Shown in pieces: positions 19,279-20,420 of a stretch of DNA of 20,420 bases. A program made the position numbers and the translations under genes. This DNA is from a virus. The stretch spans positions 1-20,420 of IMG/VR virus record IMGVR_UViG_3300049846_000223; one strand, written 5' to 3'. How positions within the stretch are numbered: the first letter of the stretch is position 1; every line of letters starts with the position of its first letter. Below the pieces are notes generated by a model. The model searched no databases and was not told where the DNA came from. It was given only the letters and a program-made list of their open reading frames with translations.

Positions 19279-19596
19279 ATGCGAAAGATCGAAACCCAGA
19301 TGAATCAAGCAATCACTCAAGAGATTGATTGGTCAAAGGATAACACCAAAGTCATTAACAACGATGGTGTATCTGAAGTCTATCTGTATAACAATTTGAT
19401 TGCTAAGATTGGTGATACATGGATGCAACTGTTCGACGGTAATCATCAGACCAATACTACCAAATCACGTCTGAATGCATTACTCAAAGCACATGGTATT
19501 GGTAACGAATGTGTATTCCAAAAGGACTATGTTTGGAACTTCCGCATGTCTGATGGTACTACAATTCCTTTCTTCTCTGGTATGCGTCTGAACTGA
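19279..19596 (+). CDS. hypothetical protein (105 aa)
   Basis: MRKIETQMNQAITQEIDWSK then TKVINNDGVSEVYLYNNLIA, IGDTWMQLFDGNHQTNTTKS, RLNALLKAHGIGNECVFQKD, ending YVWNFRMSDGTTIPFFSG. Beta-rich, with an 'S.RLNALL..hg....v.qk...w.....dg...pF..G' pattern that suggests a conserved small domain. No known function. Monocistronic between two cassettes. Confidence 0.7.
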   Translation: MRKIETQMNQAITQEIDWSKDNTKVINNDGVSEVYLYNNLIAKIGDTWMQLFDGNHQTNTTKSRLNALLKAHGIGNECVFQKDYVWNFRMSDGTTIPFFSGMRLN

Positions 19597-19600
19597 TCTC

Positions 19601-19634
19601 AAAGTTACTCACCTCGAAAGTGTACCTATAGTAT
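19601..19634 (+). promoter_or_regulatory. 34-bp promoter cassette, copy 12 (CTCG type, ATG inside)
   Basis: Four bases after the previous stop. ATG 19633 within TATAGTATG is the only possible start for the downstream gene, as with copy 7. Confidence 0.8.
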
Positions 19635-19812
19635 GAGAACCCAACTTCAACAAGATTGCCTCAACAAGGCACAACAAATCGCAGATGAAATCAACGGTGA
19701 TTTGTTCTATGTGCCTGATGAAGATGTAGATCAACTGTTATCTCAACTCACTGAAGATAACATCGAAGAGATTGCATCTGAACTCGCAGAACTTGCTTAT
19801 CAATTCAACTGA
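19633..19812 (+). CDS. hypothetical acidic helical protein (59 aa)
   Basis: MRTQLQQDCLNKAQQIADEI then NGDLFYVPDEDVDQLLSQLT and EDNIEEIASELAELAYQFN: acidic, mostly helical, with no second Met near the N-terminus. It ends 4 bases before the last small gene of the cluster. Confidence 0.65.
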   Translation: MRTQLQQDCLNKAQQIADEINGDLFYVPDEDVDQLLSQLTEDNIEEIASELAELAYQFN

Positions 19813-19816
19813 TCTT

Positions 19817-19942
19817 ATGTCTAAGTTCCTGATTGGTGTTGTTGTTGGTATTGTACTCTCTACAGTAGGGTTCAACGGAATTGCATCTTTAGGCAATCGA
19901 GCAGTCAACGGAATCGAAACATTCGCATCTCAGAATCAATAA
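19817..19942 (+). CDS. small membrane protein (41 aa)
   Basis: MSKFLIGVVVGIVLSTVGFN is a single membrane helix; the rest (GIASLGNRAVNGIETFASQN) is amphipathic. Last gene before the terminator. Small holin-like, inhibitor or membrane-takeover roles are possible; nothing specific is seen. Confidence 0.65.
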   Translation: MSKFLIGVVVGIVLSTVGFNGIASLGNRAVNGIETFASQNQ

Positions 19943-19944
19943 GG

Positions 19945-19972
19945 AAAGAGGGAGACTAGACCCTCTTTTTTT
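19945..19972 (+). terminator. strong terminator closing the cassette cluster
   Basis: 8-bp stem AAAGAGGG (19945-19952) / CCCTCTTT (19961-19968), 8-base loop, then a T tail. The loop differs from the 14806 terminator but the stem is nearly the same. Confidence 0.9.
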
Positions 19973-19977
19973 ATGTC

Positions 19978-20033
19978 TAAAAACACAATATAACGATAAA
20001 AGTATATTAAAATGTATTATAAATGTGTTTTTA
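19978..20033. repeat. 10-bp inverted repeat flanking AT-rich tract
   Basis: TAAAAACACA (19978-19987) and TGTGTTTTTA (20024-20033) are exact complements around 36 almost pure A/T bases. Confidence 0.6.
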
Positions 20034-20046
20034 AATGTATATGAGT

Positions 20047-20088
20047 TTTCAACATACCTGTGGAAAAGTATGTTGAAAGTGTGGAAAA
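20047..20088. repeat. 11-bp hairpin with two DnaA-box-like 9-mers
   Basis: TTTCAACATAC (20047-20057) pairs perfectly with GTATGTTGAAA (20068-20078). The 10-base loop contains TGTGGAAAA (20059-20067) and a second TGTGGAAAA follows the stem (20080-20088), exactly 21 bp apart, two helical turns. The complement TTTTCCACA is the DnaA-box form I recall for cyanobacterial origins. Confidence 0.6.
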
Positions 20089-20109
20089 ACCCTTATTGAA
20101 TGTATACTT

Positions 20110-20196
20110 AAGACCCTTATATACCCCTTTAAATGCCTCAGGGTCTTGTGATCTTTGCCTGCACTCTATCACAACCGCACAGAAATGTCAAGACCC
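20110..20196. repeat. alternating AAGACCC / GGGTCTT elements
   Basis: AAGACCC at 20110-20116, GGGTCTTG at 20141-20148 and CAAGACCC at 20189-20196 allow two mutually exclusive hairpins. Nested inside, TTGTGAT (20146-20152) pairs with ATCACAA (20168-20174). Confidence 0.5.
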
Positions 20197-20246
20197 CCAA
20201 GTATCACAAAACCCCCACACAAGTCTCAGAAAACATAAGGACCGCA

Positions 20247-20254
20247 AATAAATA
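20247..20254 (+). promoter_or_regulatory. late promoter box (AATAAATA)
   Basis: 7 of 8 bases match the T4 late box and it fits the NATAAATA form I recall for cyanophages. It lies 68 bases before the ATG at 20323. Confidence 0.45.
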
Positions 20255-20266
20255 CCCACACCCCTA

Positions 20267-20295
20267 TTGACATCGACTCGGAGAAGTCTTATAGT
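20267..20295 (+). promoter_or_regulatory. consensus sigma70 promoter
   Basis: Perfect TTGACA (20267-20272), 17-bp spacer, TATAGT (20290-20295). The expected start is near 20302, giving a leader of about 21 bases with GGAG before the ATG. It is the only promoter in the window with a full -35, and it has the same TATAGT as the cassettes. Confidence 0.85.
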
Positions 20296-20322
20296 ATTCA
20301 CATACACATTCGGAGAACACTT

Positions 20323-20420
20323 ATGTCAGTTGCTTACAGTCAGGCGCAGAAGGTTCGTTATCGTGTAACCCTGGATCTTGAGGTTTTCGCAGACTTCGAC
20401 CCGCATCAAATGGACTGGGA
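20323..20420 (+). CDS. hypothetical protein, 3' end beyond window
   Basis: ATG 20323 with GGAG (20312-20315) 7 bases upstream. Only the first 32 residues are visible: MSVAYSQAQKVRYRVTLDLE then VFADFDPHQMDWD. 'YRVTLDLEVFADFDPHQMDW' looks like the start of a small beta-strand protein; similar starts occur in cyanophage small proteins. Under a strong early promoter, with a late box further upstream. Confidence 0.7.
   Translation, partial: MSVAYSQAQKVRYRVTLDLEVFADFDPHQMDW

Larger units (their letters stand above)
19973..20322. other. 350-bp non-coding, hairpin-rich region, candidate replication origin
   Basis: No convincing gene; the open frame at 20060-20251 is low-complexity and unlikely. It holds, in order, an AT-rich block (19978-20046) bounded by a 10-bp inverted repeat, an 11-bp hairpin with DnaA-box-like 9-mers, repeated GGGTCTT/AAGACCC and TTGTGAT/ATCACAA elements, and then tandem promoters. 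AT-rich block plus DnaA-type boxes is an origin-like layout. No replication gene is in the window, so the call is tentative. Confidence 0.45.

Noticed and set aside
11193-19634. CRISPR array
   Set aside because: The repeats are 34 bp, but the intervals are whole genes of variable size and the repeats sit at gene starts.
20060-20251. 63-codon plus-strand frame in the non-coding region
   Set aside because: Covers the hairpins and inverted repeats, has no ribosome site, and its product is low-complexity.
1-20420. tRNA genes, insertion sequences, attachment sites
   Set aside because: No cloverleaf-like sequence, transposase or terminal inverted repeat with target duplication was seen by eye.

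Overview
The window looks like the early/accessory region of a T4-like (Kyanoviridae-type) cyanophage that infects marine Synechococcus or Prochlorococcus. The support is indirect: moderately AT-rich DNA packed with very short same-strand genes, many of them resembling small hypothetical proteins I recall from cyanomyovirus genomes; an endonuclease VII-type HNH protein; an SF2 helicase; a GT2-sulfotransferase fusion; T4-type late promoter motifs (TATAAATA, CTAAATA, AATAAATA); and two proteins with a T4-like capsid-targeting N-terminus. No host housekeeping gene, rRNA, tRNA or integrase is visible. No structural or replication core gene is present, so the assignment is inference.

Layout. (1) 1-418: the 3' part of a very AT-rich 2OG-Fe(II) oxygenase-like gene. 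(2) 403-3437: short overlapping genes, including an AbrB-like DNA-binding protein; the first copy of a 34-bp promoter cassette sits at 1988-2021. (3) 3390-3968, minus strand: an AT-rich HNH endonuclease, the only reverse gene, convergent into the end of its neighbour and starting at a 22-bp perfect palindrome made of two overlapping late promoters. (4) 4054-10950: about 24 tiny genes joined almost entirely by ATGA, GTGA, TGATG or TAATG overlaps, ending in the glycosyltransferase-sulfotransferase; one candidate internal promoter lies at 5473-5478. (5) 10947-12323: two late-type genes (10972 and 11667) whose proteins start like T4 internal proteins, with a short early-type operon between them. 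(6) 11193-19634: eleven more copies of the 34-bp cassette, each driving one to four genes: helicase, endonuclease VII, a ligase-like KxDG protein, a possible PD-(D/E)xK nuclease and many unknowns. (7) 19945-20322: a terminator followed by a 350-bp non-coding, AT-rich, hairpin-rich stretch with two DnaA-box-like 9-mers, then tandem late and early promoters in front of a gene that runs off the window.

The most striking feature is the cassette. Twelve near-identical 34-bp elements often begin at the stop codon of one gene and end on the start codon of the next. All carry TATAGT or TATAAT, so they look like promoters. In six copies the downstream ATG overlaps this -10-like box, which conflicts with ordinary initiation spacing and points to leaderless transcripts or an unusual promoter class. 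The region reads as a modular host-takeover gene bank: small interchangeable genes, each with its own standard promoter, next to a candidate origin.
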